Below, piece after piece: positions 7,868-16,756 of a stretch of 64,000 bases of DNA (position 1 is its first letter; every line of letters begins with the position of its first letter). Source of the stretch: Candidatus Rubrimentiphilum sp. (GTDB taxonomy: Bacteria; Vulcanimicrobiota; Vulcanimicrobiia; Vulcanimicrobiales; Vulcanimicrobiaceae); assembly GCA_035710515.1 (NCBI GenBank), contig DASTDE010000001.1, positions 744,001-808,000 of the forward strand, given 5' to 3'. The position numbers and the translations under genes are program-made. The notes beneath the pieces are model-generated. The model had not been told where the DNA came from and searched no databases. It saw nothing but the letters and a program-made list of their open reading frames with translations.

Positions 7868-9223
7868 ATGTCTCTGGTTAGGAACATACGCGCGGCCGCG
7901 AACCTGACTGTATTGCTTGGTGTTCTGGGAGCCGGCGCCCCGGCCGCCCCCGGATCAAGTTTAATCTCTGCGATAGAAATAAAATCGGAGTGGTTCGGGT
8001 TGCCGAACGTCGCTGAGCGTTACGACGTGGTTTTGAGAAGGAAAGGCACCCGTTTCGTTTCTGCTGATCGATCGGTCGATCCAGAAAAGATTCGTGCGCT
8101 CATTGCAGCATTGGACCAGCCGGAGCGGCCGGCACCCATAAACGTTGACTTTGGAATAACCAATGCATGGCTCAACCGTAATGCAGCGCGCGCATTTACC
8201 GTCTACATAAACAACGGAAGCGGCGGCGGAGAGGGCTTTTATACCGCGGCGCAGCGCTCACTCTACTTAGGCGAGTTCAAGAACTCGCGGACCGTTGCTG
8301 CTGCCTTGGCCCATTATTACGCGGATAACCGCCCAATTGCCGATGACGCGCCCGATGTAACGCTGAGCTTGCGAATGAGCGACAGACGAACAATCACCAT
8401 ACACTCGGATCGGACCCAAGCCTTGATGCTGCCGTGGTCCGTCATAGATGGACCGGCCCGCCGAAATAATTTCAACCCGGCGATTAGTGAAGCAATCGGA
8501 GCCTTCTTGCCTAGGAACTATGTTAACCATGAGCGGCTCTCACTGGCCACATTATTGACGATGCTGCCTCGGCTCGTCGGTACTGAAATTGAAACGGCTT
8601 GGAACAAGCTGCCAAAATTTGACCTCGAGTCACTCGTAACTGGACTCGAGCAGCGGTATCACGTTCACGTAAGTCATGGCGACAAAGTGACCTCCGACTC
8701 GATGCTCGCTTGGAACGCAGGTCTATGGTGGGACGATTCCCTTCCAAACACCGGCGCAGTCGTGTCCTTACCGATCGTTAATAACAAAATCAAAAACACG
8801 GAGAGCATACCCGCGGCAAGGGTCTTCTTGCAGACTACGGTGCAGATTCCATGGGTACGTCAAGTATTGAAGAATCGCCCGGAAATCAAGCTGCAAGTCC
8901 TCATCGAGAACGATCGAGGCACAACGTTGAGTTCTAAGGATCAGGCGGACCTTCTCGCCGACATGAAGGCTTTGGGGCGTGAAGGCGTAGTTGACGAGAG
9001 CGCCTTGCCGACAGTCTTCAAAGTGATGTTCGAAGAGCCGCGAACATTTTCAGAGTGGGTTATTTTGCCTAATCAAGACGCCGTGCTCTGGCATTTCGAC
9101 GACGCATCGGCAGTGCCGATCCTCGACCTCACAACCGATTCCCTTGAAGGCAAGCAATGCCATAGCAGCATTTTTATGTGCAGCGGCCTGTTGCGAAAGC
9201 CGGATGGGACTATAATCCGCTAG
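7868..9223 (+). CDS. Secreted protein of unknown function
   Basis: The 451-residue protein has a signal peptide ([17 protein letters not shown]) and no motif I recognise. It has alternating polar and hydrophobic segments typical of a folded exported protein and two late Cys residues ([12 protein letters not shown]) that may pair. An AGGG ribosome-binding site precedes the ATG. Base use is a little less GC-rich than its neighbours, which may indicate transfer or relaxed selection. It is convergent with the aldo/keto reductase and overlaps it by four bases. Confidence 0.65.
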   Translation: MSLVRNIRAAANLTVLLGVLGAGAPAAPGSSLISAIEIKSEWFGLPNVAERYDVVLRRKGTRFVSADRSVDPEKIRALIAALDQPERPAPINVDFGITNAWLNRNAARAFTVYINNGSGGGEGFYTAAQRSLYLGEFKNSRTVAAALAHYYADNRPIADDAPDVTLSLRMSDRRTITIHSDRTQALMLPWSVIDGPARRNNFNPAISEAIGAFLPRNYVNHERLSLATLLTMLPRLVGTEIETAWNKLPKFDLESLVTGLEQRYHVHVSHGDKVTSDSMLAWNAGLWWDDSLPNTGAVVSLPIVNNKIKNTESIPAARVFLQTTVQIPWVRQVLKNRPEIKLQVLIENDRGTTLSSKDQADLLADMKALGREGVVDESALPTVFKVMFEEPRTFSEWVILPNQDAVLWHFDDASAVPILDLTTDSLEGKQCHSSIFMCSGLLRKPDGTIIR

Positions 9224-10206
9224 CGGTTGACAGCTGCCATCGCCGCTTCCGGATAACGCTGACCGGAAGCTGCGCCTGCCGGAAAGGCTTTTTCGATCCG
9301 CTGCATCTCATGGTTCGTTAACTGCAAATCGAGTGCTTTAAGGTTTTCTTCCAAATAGTGGCGGCGTTTTGTTCCCGGAATCGGGACGATGTCGTCGCCT
9401 TGCGCTAGAAGCCATGCCAGTGCGACCTGCGACGGTGTCGCGCTCTTTTCCGCCGCGATCGCCTTGACCGCATGCACGAGTTCGAGATTGCGCGCGAAAT
9501 TCTCGCCCTGAAAGCGCGGATGATTGCGCCGCGTGTCTTCCTCAGTGAGATCCTCGGGGCGTTGGAAACGACCGCTCAAAAATCCGCGGCCGAGCGGACT
9601 GTAGGGAACGAAGCCGATGCCGAGTTCGCGACAGACCGGCAAGATCTCGCGTTCGGGATCGCGCGTCCATAAAGAGTATTCGGTTTGAAGAGCGGTTATC
9701 GGATGCGTCGCCTGCGCGCGGCGAATCGTTGGTGCAGCCGCTTCGGAGAGCCCGATGTAACGCACTTTGCCGGCTGCGATCAGCTCCGCCATCGCGCCGA
9801 CAGTTTCTTCGATCGGCGTTTGCGGATCGACGCGGTGCTGGTAGTACAGATCGATGGTCTCGATGCCGAGGCGCTTGAGCGAAGCGTCGCAGGCGGTTTT
9901 GACGTAGTCGGGTTTGCCATTGACGCCGCGCCAACTGCCGTCCTCGCCGCGCACGTTCCCAAACTTGGTCGCCAAGAACACTTTGTCGCGGCGATCCGCG
10001 ATTGCGCGTCCGACGAGTTCCTCGTTCGTGCCCATTCCATACACGTCGGCCGTGTCCAGAAAATTGACGCCCAGCTCGATAGCGCGGTGAATGGTCGCTA
10101 TCGATTCGTTGTCGTCGCGGCCGGCGTAAAAGTCGGACATGCCCATGCAGCCCAAACCGAGTGCGGAAACCAACGGGCCGTTGCGCCCGAGCGTTCGTTG
10201 TTTCAT
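9220..10206 (-). CDS. Aldo/keto reductase
   Basis: An NADP(H)-dependent aldehyde/ketone reductase with a TIM-barrel fold. The chain is 328 residues with the tetrad visible: Asp and Tyr in FLDTADVYG, Lys in FLATKFG and His in YYQHRVD. The cofactor-binding end has [13 protein letters not shown]. It resembles the AKR13/YajO-like group. The substrate cannot be told. It stands alone on the minus strand next to a small secreted protein. Confidence 0.93.
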   Translation of the reverse strand: MKQRTLGRNGPLVSALGLGCMGMSDFYAGRDDNESIATIHRAIELGVNFLDTADVYGMGTNEELVGRAIADRRDKVFLATKFGNVRGEDGSWRGVNGKPDYVKTACDASLKRLGIETIDLYYQHRVDPQTPIEETVGAMAELIAAGKVRYIGLSEAAAPTIRRAQATHPITALQTEYSLWTRDPEREILPVCRELGIGFVPYSPLGRGFLSGRFQRPEDLTEEDTRRNHPRFQGENFARNLELVHAVKAIAAEKSATPSQVALAWLLAQGDDIVPIPGTKRRHYLEENLKALDLQLTNHEMQRIEKAFPAGAASGQRYPEAAMAAVNR

Positions 10207-10219
10207 TCTATACTTTCGG

Positions 10220-10633
10220 TTACTTACAGTGCGCTAAACGGTTGAGTTTTTCCGCAAGTGCGAGCGCGTCGAGGTCCTCGTTCCGGTTGTAGACCCACGA
10301 GCGACTGCCGCCCTTTTGAAAATTGTAGATGAAGAAGTTGTTTTTCGAGGTTTCGTCCGGGCGCATTTTCAAGCCGCGGGCTTTCATCGTCATCGTGTGA
10401 TTTGCTCCGACGCTGGTACAGCCCATATCGCGAATTCTGACGGAGATGTCGTTGCGAGTGCCGCCGGCCTCGGCTTGCTCGATGGTCACGTTCGAACCGT
10501 TTAGTACGAATTCGATGACATCGGAACCATGATGCAAGACGCCGAGCGTCTGTTTGGCTGACGCGGTTATTGGGAGAAGTGCTAGCGCTAGGCCGAGAGC
10601 TGCGTATTTCACTCTAGGTTGTTTCTGCTGCAT
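10220..10633 (-). CDS. Small secreted protein of unknown function
   Basis: I start it at ATG 10633, giving 137 residues with a clear signal peptide ([17 protein letters not shown]). The upstream in-frame extension to 10714 is repeat DNA. Three Cys residues (DMGCTS, AHCK and others) and a basic middle are visible. No family is recognised. It is the only gene between the aldo/keto reductase and argB and is transcribed from within or beyond the dispersed repeat. Confidence 0.6.
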   Translation of the reverse strand: MQQKQPRVKYAALGLALALLPITASAKQTLGVLHHGSDVIEFVLNGSNVTIEQAEAGGTRNDISVRIRDMGCTSVGANHTMTMKARGLKMRPDETSKNNFFIYNFQKGGSRSWVYNRNEDLDALALAEKLNRLAHCK

Positions 10634-10724
10634 TACGCGTGGGCCCCTTGCCTCGACTGCGCTCGGCCGTGCCCTTCGACAATGCTCAGGATGACATCCC
10701 GACAGGCTCACCATGACACACTAG
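10634..10724. repeat. Dispersed intergenic repeat, copy 2 (composite)
   Basis: This gap contains CCTCGACTGCGCTCGGCCGTG, CTTCGACAATGCTCAGGATGAC and CGACAGGCTCACCATGACAC in a row, three words of the dispersed family. It separates argB from the 10633 start. On the minus strand an ATG inside it opens an in-frame extension of the 10220-10633 gene. Confidence 0.75.
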
Positions 10725-10727
10725 CGG

Positions 10728-11483
10728 CTAAGCAATGATCGTGGCGTTGCCCGCCAGAGCGCCCGCAATCGCGCCGGGTTGTGCCGAGCAGATGTAGGCG
10801 CGGACTGCGCCGCCGGTGATCGCCCCGATGGCGGCGAGCATCTTGGGTTTCATTCCGGAAGCGCATGCGTCGGATCGCGCAAAGGCCTGCGCCTCGGAAA
10901 CCGTCAGCTCGTGAATTGCCGAAGACGCATCGGACTGATCGCGCAAGACGCGCGGGACGTTTGTCAGCGTAATGTAGGCATCGGCGCGAACGGCGCCGGC
11001 AATCGCTCCCGCTGCAGTGTCGGCATTGACGTTATACGCGTGCGCTGAGTCTTCACTCACCGCAAGCGGCGCCACGACCGGAAGAAATCCGGCTTCGAGA
11101 AGCGCCAGCAGCGGTGCGGGATCGACGCTCGTAATCTCGCCGACGAATCCGAGCTCTTTGCCCGCCGGCCGGGCGCGAATCATCCCGCCGTCTTGTCCGC
11201 TAATCCCGACGGCCGTGATGCCTTGCTGAAGACAGGCGCGCACAAGGCGCTTGTTGGTGGTCGCGCAGAGCACGGCTTCAACGATTTCCAGCGCCTCGGC
11301 CTCGGTGACTCGGAGGCCGTCGACGCGGCGGGACCCTACCCCCCGTCGCGTCAGCGCTTCATCTATCTCCGGCCCACCGCCGTGCACGAGGATGACGGCG
11401 TGCCCGGCGGCTCGGAGTTCGGCTAGCTCGGCGAGGAGAGCTTTGTCCCCGCCGGCGCCCATGGCGTTCCCGCCGTATTTCAC
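10728..11483 (-). CDS. argB: Acetylglutamate kinase
   Basis: ArgB phosphorylates N-acetylglutamate, the second step of arginine synthesis. The 251-residue chain has KYGGNAM (phosphate Lys), ILVHGGGPEID, NVNADTAAGAIA and the ATP-site ASGMKPKMLAA region. The only canonical start in range is GTG at 11483, but this drops the first beta strand (TILV) that precedes KYGGNAM in relatives. A CTG at 11495 or ATT at 11489 would restore it. An in-frame TAG lies further upstream, where the dispersed repeat begins. It is divergent from argF across the ARG box. Confidence 0.92.
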   Translation of the reverse strand: MKYGGNAMGAGGDKALLAELAELRAAGHAVILVHGGGPEIDEALTRRGVGSRRVDGLRVTEAEALEIVEAVLCATTNKRLVRACLQQGITAVGISGQDGGMIRARPAGKELGFVGEITSVDPAPLLALLEAGFLPVVAPLAVSEDSAHAYNVNADTAAGAIAGAVRADAYITLTNVPRVLRDQSDASSAIHELTVSEAQAFARSDACASGMKPKMLAAIGAITGGAVRAYICSAQPGAIAGALAGNATIIA

Positions 11484-11499
11484 TAAAATCGTCAGTTCA

Positions 11500-11548
11500 G
11501 CAGCCCTCGACTACGCTCGGGCATGGTTCGACAGGCTCACCATGACAC
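11500..11548. repeat. Dispersed intergenic repeat, copy 3
   Basis: CCCTCGACTACGCTCGGGCA followed by TGGTTCGACAGGCTCACCAT and GACAC matches the repeat words elsewhere in the arginine cluster. It reaches the argB start region on one side and supplies an in-frame ATG (11542) for argF on the other. Confidence 0.8.
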
Positions 11549-11557
11549 TCGAGGAGC

Positions 11558-11591
11558 TTGCAAATCTATGCACTATATGCATAAATATACA
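11558..11591 (+). promoter_or_regulatory. Putative argF promoter overlapped by an ARG box
   Basis: In an abruptly AT-rich stretch, TGCATAAATATACA at 11578-11591 fits the 14-base ArgR operator core TGNATAWWTATNCA exactly. A -35-like TTGCAA at 11558-11563 with an 18-base spacer gives a -10-like TAAATA at 11582-11587, inside the box. The predicted start of transcription is about 11594-11596, at the argF ATG, so the mRNA may be leaderless. On the minus strand TATAGT at 11572-11577 could act as the argB -10. argR lies two genes away, which supports autoregulation by arginine. Confidence 0.65.
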
Positions 11592-11595
11592 ACAT

Positions 11596-12567
11596 ATGTA
11601 CCTCTTGGCGCCAGCCCCCACCCTGTATGGCCGGCACTTTCTGGCGGTCGACGACATCTCAGGCGACGAGTTGGCCGCGTTGCTCCGTTTGGCCGCTTAC
11701 TTGAAGGGGCGCCGGACGGCCGAGCAGTCCTCGCTGCTCCCGGGCAAGACGCTCGCCATGCTCTTCGAAAAGCCGAGCCTGCGCACGCGCGTCTCGTTCG
11801 AAGTGGCGATGACGCAGCTCGGCGGCCACGTGATTTTTGCCAGCGGTCAGGAGTTTTTGATTGGAACGCGCGAGTCGCCGGAAGACGCTGCACGCGCGCT
11901 GTCGCGGTACGCCGATGCGATCGTGGTTCGGACGCACGCGCACGAGCCGCTTCAGCGTTTTGCCGAGGCAGCGACGGTGCCTGTGATCAATGGCTTGTCC
12001 GCCGCGGCCCATCCGTGCCAGGCGCTCGCGGATCTGCTAACGATGCAAGAGCGATTCGGGACGCTGCAAGGTTTGACGATCGCGTTCTTGGGCGACGCCC
12101 GCAATAATGTCGCAGCCTCACTCGCACAAGCTGCGGTGCTGGCCGGCGCGACGATTCATTTCGGCTCGCCGCCGTCGCACCGGCCATCGGAATCGTTTCT
12201 CGCGCAACTCAAACGCTTGGGTAAAGCCAGCGGCGGCGACGCCCGCGCATTCTGCAGCGCGGTTCGCGCCGCGCGCGGTGCGGACGTCATCTACACCGAT
12301 GTCTGGACCTCCATGGGTGAAGAAGCGGCAACGGAACGCAACCGCGCTGTGCTTGCGCCGTTCCGTGTAACGGAAGAGCTGTTCACGCATGCAGCCGGCC
12401 ACGCGATCTTCATGCACTGCCTCCCCGCGCATCGCGGCGAGGAAGTAACCGCCGGTGTAATTGATGGGCCGCGCAGCGTTGTCTTCGACCAAGCGGAAAA
12501 CCGCATGCACGCCCAAAAAGCGTTGCTCGTCGCCTTGCTTACAACTCTAAAAGGATTTCCGGTATGA
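11596..12567 (+). CDS. argF: Ornithine carbamoyltransferase
   Basis: ArgF makes citrulline from ornithine and carbamoyl phosphate. The start ATG 11596 gives 323 residues and places GRHFL near the N-terminus as in relatives; an in-frame ATG at 11542 inside the repeat would put the ARG box within the gene. Motifs are EKPSLRTRVSFEVAM (the SxRTR carbamoyl-phosphate loop), the HPCQALADLLT loop, and MHCLPAHRGEEV (ornithine loop). No ribosome-binding site precedes 11596, in line with a leaderless transcript. The adjoining gap to argR is repeat DNA. Confidence 0.94.
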   Translation: MYLLAPAPTLYGRHFLAVDDISGDELAALLRLAAYLKGRRTAEQSSLLPGKTLAMLFEKPSLRTRVSFEVAMTQLGGHVIFASGQEFLIGTRESPEDAARALSRYADAIVVRTHAHEPLQRFAEAATVPVINGLSAAAHPCQALADLLTMQERFGTLQGLTIAFLGDARNNVAASLAQAAVLAGATIHFGSPPSHRPSESFLAQLKRLGKASGGDARAFCSAVRAARGADVIYTDVWTSMGEEAATERNRAVLAPFRVTEELFTHAAGHAIFMHCLPAHRGEEVTAGVIDGPRSVVFDQAENRMHAQKALLVALLTTLKGFPV

Positions 12568-12581
12568 GTGCTTCCCTCACG

Positions 12582-12703
12582 CGGGCCTCGGCAAGCTCGG
12601 CCGTGGTTCGACTGGGGCGCCTCACGGCGCCCGCTCACCATGACACATTGGGAGCCCCTGCTCAACGTGACACATTGGGAGCCCCTGCTCAACGTGAGAC
12701 ATT
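12582..12703. repeat. Dispersed repeat copy 4 with a 27-base tandem duplication
   Basis: GCGGGCCTCGGCAAGCTCGG and CCGTGGTTCGAC match copy 5 upstream of argD. They are followed by a perfect GGGCGCC-TCAC-GGCGCCC hairpin at 12615-12632 and CTCACCATGACAC. Two perfect 27-base copies (12641-12667 and 12668-12694, starting TGACACATTGGGAGCCCC) and a third degenerate start (TGAGACATT) then lead directly into the argR ATG. Confidence 0.85.
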
Positions 12704-13171
12704 ATGAAAGAACGTAGACAGAGGGCTATCCTAACCTTGGTCGCGACGCGGCCCATTCATTCGCAAGAAGAGTTGGCGGCGATGCTCGATTCACAAGGTT
12801 TCGAAACGACGCAAGCCACAATTTCGCGCGACATCAAAGACCTCGGGCTGGCGAAGGTTCCCATCAAGAACGGCAACGGCAACAGCCATCAATTTAAGTA
12901 CGTCCTGCCGAGTCCGCAGCTCTCATTTGCAAGCCGTCTGCATCGCGCGGTCACGGAGCTGGTAACGAGCATTACCAGCAGCGTGAATCTCATCGTGCTG
13001 CGCACGCCGCCCGGCAGCGCCATGCTGGTCGCCACCGCGATCGACGAGGCGCAGTGGCCGGAGATCATCGGTTCGATTGCCGGTGACGACACGATCATGG
13101 TGATCGTGCGCGATCCCAAGGAGACGCCAATCATCGTCCAACGCTTCATCGATCTGCGGGAGTCCACGTGA
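12704..13171 (+). CDS. argR: Arginine repressor ArgR
   Basis: ArgR is a hexameric, arginine-sensing transcription factor. The 155-residue chain has the N-terminal winged helix with QATISRDIKDLGL as the recognition helix and the C-terminal arginine-binding oligomerisation domain with GDDTIMVIVRD. It sits inside the operon it is expected to control, and a matching ARG box lies upstream of argF. The stop overlaps the argG GTG (GTGA). Confidence 0.95.
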   Translation: MKERRQRAILTLVATRPIHSQEELAAMLDSQGFETTQATISRDIKDLGLAKVPIKNGNGNSHQFKYVLPSPQLSFASRLHRAVTELVTSITSSVNLIVLRTPPGSAMLVATAIDEAQWPEIIGSIAGDDTIMVIVRDPKETPIIVQRFIDLREST

Positions 13172-14394
13172 ACGACAAAACGATTGTCTTAGCATACTCG
13201 GGCGGCTTGGATACGTCCGTGCTGCTGAAACGCTTTCTGCTCGAAGGCTACGACGTTATCGCCCTAACAGCCGACTTGGGTGAAAGCGACGCGATCGCCG
13301 GCCGCGGCGCCGATGCCGCGTTGCATGCGGTGACGGCCAAAGCCCTTGCCTTAGGCGCGCGCGAGGCGGTGCTTGTCGATGCGAAGGACCGTTTCATCAA
13401 CGATTTCGCGCAAAAAGCGCTGCACGCGAACGCACTGTATCAAGGCATTTATCCGCTCTCGGCGGCGCTGTCTCGGCCGCTGATCGCGCATCTGCTCGTC
13501 GAGGCCGCGCACGCGCACGGGGCCGACGTCGTCGCACACGGCTGCACGGGCAAAGGCAACGATCAGGTGCGTATCGAGTTGGGCGTGCGCGCGCTCGATC
13601 CGCAGATTCTGTGCCGCGCGCCGCTACGCGAGCAGCCGTTGTCGCGGCCCGATGCGATAGCATTTGCGAAAGAACACGGCGTTCCGATCTCGCACACGCA
13701 AGAAAAGCCGTATTCGATCGATGCGAACTTGTGGGGCAGATCGATCGAGGCCGGCGTGCTCGAAGATCCGTGGAACGCGCCGCCGGAAGATGCGTACGCA
13801 TGGACGGCCTCGCCGGCGGCACGTCCGTCGCAGCCCGATGAGATCGTCATCGCTTTCCAAGACGGCGTTCCGCAATGGGATCGCTTGGACGGCTGGGAGC
13901 TCGTGGCGCAGCTCAATGCGCTGGCCGGCAAACACGGCATCGGCCGGATCGACCTGGTGGAAGACCGCGTCATCGGTCTGAAGTCGCGCGAAGTCTACGA
14001 ATGCCCAGCTTCGACAGTCTTAATAGCGGCGCACAAAGCGCTCGAGCGCGTCGTACTGACGCGCGACGAGTTGCGCTTCAAAGCCATCTGCGACCAACGT
14101 TACGCCGAACTCGTATACGATGGTTTGTGGATGTCGCCGTTGCGCGACGCGCTCGACGCTTTTAATGCTTCGTTTGCCGCCCGAATGACCGGGAGAGTGC
14201 GGCTGAGCCTGCTGCAAGGCGTTGCGACCGTGACCGGCATTCAATCGCCGTGCGCGATCTATTCTGAAGCGCTTGCGACCTACGGCAAAGCCGACGCCTT
14301 CGATCATCAGGCAGCGGAGGGTTTTGTCAAACTGCACGGGCTGCCGTTGGAGTTGGTCGCGCGCGCCACGGCGCAACACGCAGAAATGGTATGA
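13168..14394 (+). CDS. argG: Argininosuccinate synthase
   Basis: ArgG ligates citrulline and aspartate using ATP. The start is GTG 13168 in a GTGA overlap with argR. The 408-residue length fits the class with AYSGGLDTSVLLK (pyrophosphatase P-loop), HGCTGKGNDQVRIE, EKPYSIDANLWGRSIE and SREVYECPA. It ends in an ATGA overlap with argH. The reaction is cytoplasmic. Confidence 0.97.
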   Translation: MNDKTIVLAYSGGLDTSVLLKRFLLEGYDVIALTADLGESDAIAGRGADAALHAVTAKALALGAREAVLVDAKDRFINDFAQKALHANALYQGIYPLSAALSRPLIAHLLVEAAHAHGADVVAHGCTGKGNDQVRIELGVRALDPQILCRAPLREQPLSRPDAIAFAKEHGVPISHTQEKPYSIDANLWGRSIEAGVLEDPWNAPPEDAYAWTASPAARPSQPDEIVIAFQDGVPQWDRLDGWELVAQLNALAGKHGIGRIDLVEDRVIGLKSREVYECPASTVLIAAHKALERVVLTRDELRFKAICDQRYAELVYDGLWMSPLRDALDAFNASFAARMTGRVRLSLLQGVATVTGIQSPCAIYSEALATYGKADAFDHQAAEGFVKLHGLPLELVARATAQHAEMV

Positions 14395-15788
14395 CCGAAA
14401 GTCTCCAGTGGGGAGGCCGGTTTCAGACGGCGCCGGAGCCGGCGCTAATCGCCTTCGGTTCCTCGCTGGAAGAAGACTTGATACTCGCGCCGTTCGACGT
14501 GCAATGTTCGCGCGCGCACGTGCTGGCGCTGCGCGGCGGCAAGATCGTGACGCAGGCGCAAGCCGATGAACTCACCGCAGCGCTCGACCAGATTGCAGCG
14601 GAGATCGAAACCGGTGAATTCGCTGCGTACGCGCGCAGTAGTGAAGCCGAAGACATTCACGGGGCGATCGATGCGCGCGTGCGCGAACTCACGCCTGCGG
14701 GAACGTACCTGCACGCCGGCCGCAGCCGCAACGATCAAGTCGCCACGACGCTGTTACTCTATGCGGCCGACCGGGCGGAAAAGGGGCGGCGCATTGCGGC
14801 GCACATCGTCGAACAGTTGGTGCAAAGCGCCGAAGCGGAACTCAAAGCCGAGACGCTCTTTGCCGGCACGACGCACTGGCAGCCCGCGCAGCCGGTATTA
14901 CTGGCGTTTTATTTAGGAGCCGCGGCAGAGGCATTCAGCCGCGACATGCACCGTTTCGCAAGCGTCGCCGCTGCCGCCAAAGAGCTCTGCCCGCTCGGCT
15001 CGGCGGCACTCGCCGGCACGACGCTGCCGATCGATCGCAAGGTGTCGTGCGCAGCATTAGGATTTCGTCAGCCGGCGCGCAACGCGCTGGACGCGATCGG
15101 CAATCGGGAGGCCGCGCTGGACGCGGCGCATGCATTTGTACGTGCCTTGGCAAACGCTTCGCGAATGAGCGAAGAACTGGTCGTGTGGTGTTCGCCCGCC
15201 TTCGGCTATGCGCGTCTGGACGACGCGGCGTCGACGGGATCGAGCCTGATGCCGCAAAAGCGGAATCCGGATCCGTTTGAACTCGTTCGCGCAACAGCCG
15301 CCGACCTGGCGGGCCGCTACGCCGGTGCGGTCGCCTCAATCGCCGGCATCGCGCTTTCATACCATCGCGACTTGCAAGTGACAAAGGCGATCGTCGTGGG
15401 AATTGTGGAGCGCGGCCTCGCAGCGCTGGATGCATTCGAACGCGCGCTCGCGCACGTCACCTTTGACCGCGCGCGCATGAACGCGCTGGCCGATGCGAAT
15501 TTTACCATTGCAACCGACGTTGCCGATGCCCTAATCGCAAATGGTGTGAGCGCTCGCGACGCGCACGCACTGGTTGGATCGGCCGTGTCGCGCGCGGAGG
15601 AAGAAGGCCGCGCGCTCGACGCGACCGATCTGGAGCGCATGGCGGCCGACACCGGCTTGTCTTCATTAGAAGCGCCGCTGGACGCCAAAGCTTCGGTGCT
15701 CGCAAAGAAGAGCTTCGGCTCCACGCATCCGGAAGAAGTTGAACGCGCGCTGGGTACGTTGCGCCGCGAGATCGAGGCCGTGGCATGA
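14391..15788 (+). CDS. argH: Argininosuccinate lyase
   Basis: ArgH splits argininosuccinate into arginine and fumarate. The 465-residue chain starts with the usual WGGRFQ and has AEDIHGAIDARVREL, LHAGRSRNDQVAT, GTTHWQPAQP and the fumarase/lyase superfamily signature GSSLMPQKRNPDPFE with the catalytic Ser. It is coupled by ATGA overlaps to argG upstream and argC downstream. Confidence 0.97.
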   Translation: MTESLQWGGRFQTAPEPALIAFGSSLEEDLILAPFDVQCSRAHVLALRGGKIVTQAQADELTAALDQIAAEIETGEFAAYARSSEAEDIHGAIDARVRELTPAGTYLHAGRSRNDQVATTLLLYAADRAEKGRRIAAHIVEQLVQSAEAELKAETLFAGTTHWQPAQPVLLAFYLGAAAEAFSRDMHRFASVAAAAKELCPLGSAALAGTTLPIDRKVSCAALGFRQPARNALDAIGNREAALDAAHAFVRALANASRMSEELVVWCSPAFGYARLDDAASTGSSLMPQKRNPDPFELVRATAADLAGRYAGAVASIAGIALSYHRDLQVTKAIVVGIVERGLAALDAFERALAHVTFDRARMNALADANFTIATDVADALIANGVSARDAHALVGSAVSRAEEEGRALDATDLERMAADTGLSSLEAPLDAKASVLAKKSFGSTHPEEVERALGTLRREIEAVA

Positions 15789-16756
15789 CGCGCGTTCACG
15801 TCTGGGGCGCTTCCGGCTATGCGGCCTCGGAGACGATCGCGCTCTTGATGGCGCATCCATTTGTCGAACTCGGCGCGCTCGAAAGCAGCAGCGGCGCCGG
15901 TGAAAGCGTCGGCTCTCAATTCCCGCGCTTGCGCAAGCTCGAGCGCGAATTCGATCCGCCGGGCGCGGTCCTCGAATCGCTGCAAACGGGCGATGTAGTT
16001 ATCATGGGCGGCCCGCACGGCGCCGCCAAACAGGTGGCGCCTGATTTTCTTGCCGCCGGTGCGCGCGTTATCGATCTCTCGGATGATTTCCGGCTTGCGC
16101 CGACTCCGGCGGTGTACGGATTTCCCGAGCGTTACCGCGCGCAAATCGCCGACGCGCAATTGGTGGCGAATCCCGGCTGTTATCCGACCGCGACACTACT
16201 AGCAATACTGCCCGTCCTTGGACACGCCGGCGTCGCGCAGATTATCGTCGATGCGAAGAGCGGCATTACCGGCGCGGGCCGCAAGCCCGCGGTGAGCTCA
16301 CTGTATGCTGAGGTCGCAAACGAAATTCGCGCTTACGGCTTGACGGGCCATCGGCACGAGCCGGAGATGCTGCAAGAGTTTCGCGCCGCCGGAACGGATG
16401 CGCCGTTAGTCTTTACGCCGCACGTCGTGCCGATCGTACGCGGTCTGCTCGCCGATGTGTATTGCGTGATGAGTAAACCCGTGGACCGCGCGGCGATAGA
16501 TGCCGCTTTCGCAAAGACCTACGACGGCAACCGTTTCGTGCGAGTGCTGGGTGAAGACGAAGAACCCAGCGTCGCCGCGGTCGCGGGAACCAACGATGCC
16601 GAGGTCGCGGTTTCCGTTCGAGGCAACGTTGTCCGTTCGATCTGCGCCATCGACAATCTGGGAAGAGGCGCCGCAGGCCAAGCGGTGATGAACCTGAACA
16701 TCATGCTCGGTTATCCGGAGGAGTCAGCCCTTGACGCTCGCGCAATCGCCTATTGA
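15785..16756 (+). CDS. argC: N-acetyl-gamma-glutamyl-phosphate reductase
   Basis: ArgC reduces acetylglutamyl phosphate with NADPH. The 323-residue protein has an N-terminal Rossmann motif (VWGASGYAASE, where one Gly of GxxGYxGxE is an Ala/Ser variant) and the catalytic Cys in NPGCYPTA. GHRHEPEM and FTPHVVPIVRGL are also conserved. The gene overlaps argH by four bases and argJ by 26. Confidence 0.95.
   Translation: MTRVHVWGASGYAASETIALLMAHPFVELGALESSSGAGESVGSQFPRLRKLEREFDPPGAVLESLQTGDVVIMGGPHGAAKQVAPDFLAAGARVIDLSDDFRLAPTPAVYGFPERYRAQIADAQLVANPGCYPTATLLAILPVLGHAGVAQIIVDAKSGITGAGRKPAVSSLYAEVANEIRAYGLTGHRHEPEMLQEFRAAGTDAPLVFTPHVVPIVRGLLADVYCVMSKPVDRAAIDAAFAKTYDGNRFVRVLGEDEEPSVAAVAGTNDAEVAVSVRGNVVRSICAIDNLGRGAAGQAVMNLNIMLGYPEESALDARAIAY
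16717..16723 (+). promoter_or_regulatory. Ribosome-binding site that sets the argJ TTG start
   Basis: GGAGGAG at 16717-16723, inside the argC coding region, lies seven bases before TTG at 16731. It is the only strong Shine-Dalgarno near the argJ start and favours the TTG over later codons. Confidence 0.7.

Noticed and set aside
12582-12703. The argF-argR gap as a rho-independent terminator
   Set aside because: The GGGCGCC hairpin has no T-tract after it, and it lies in the middle of the dispersed repeat.
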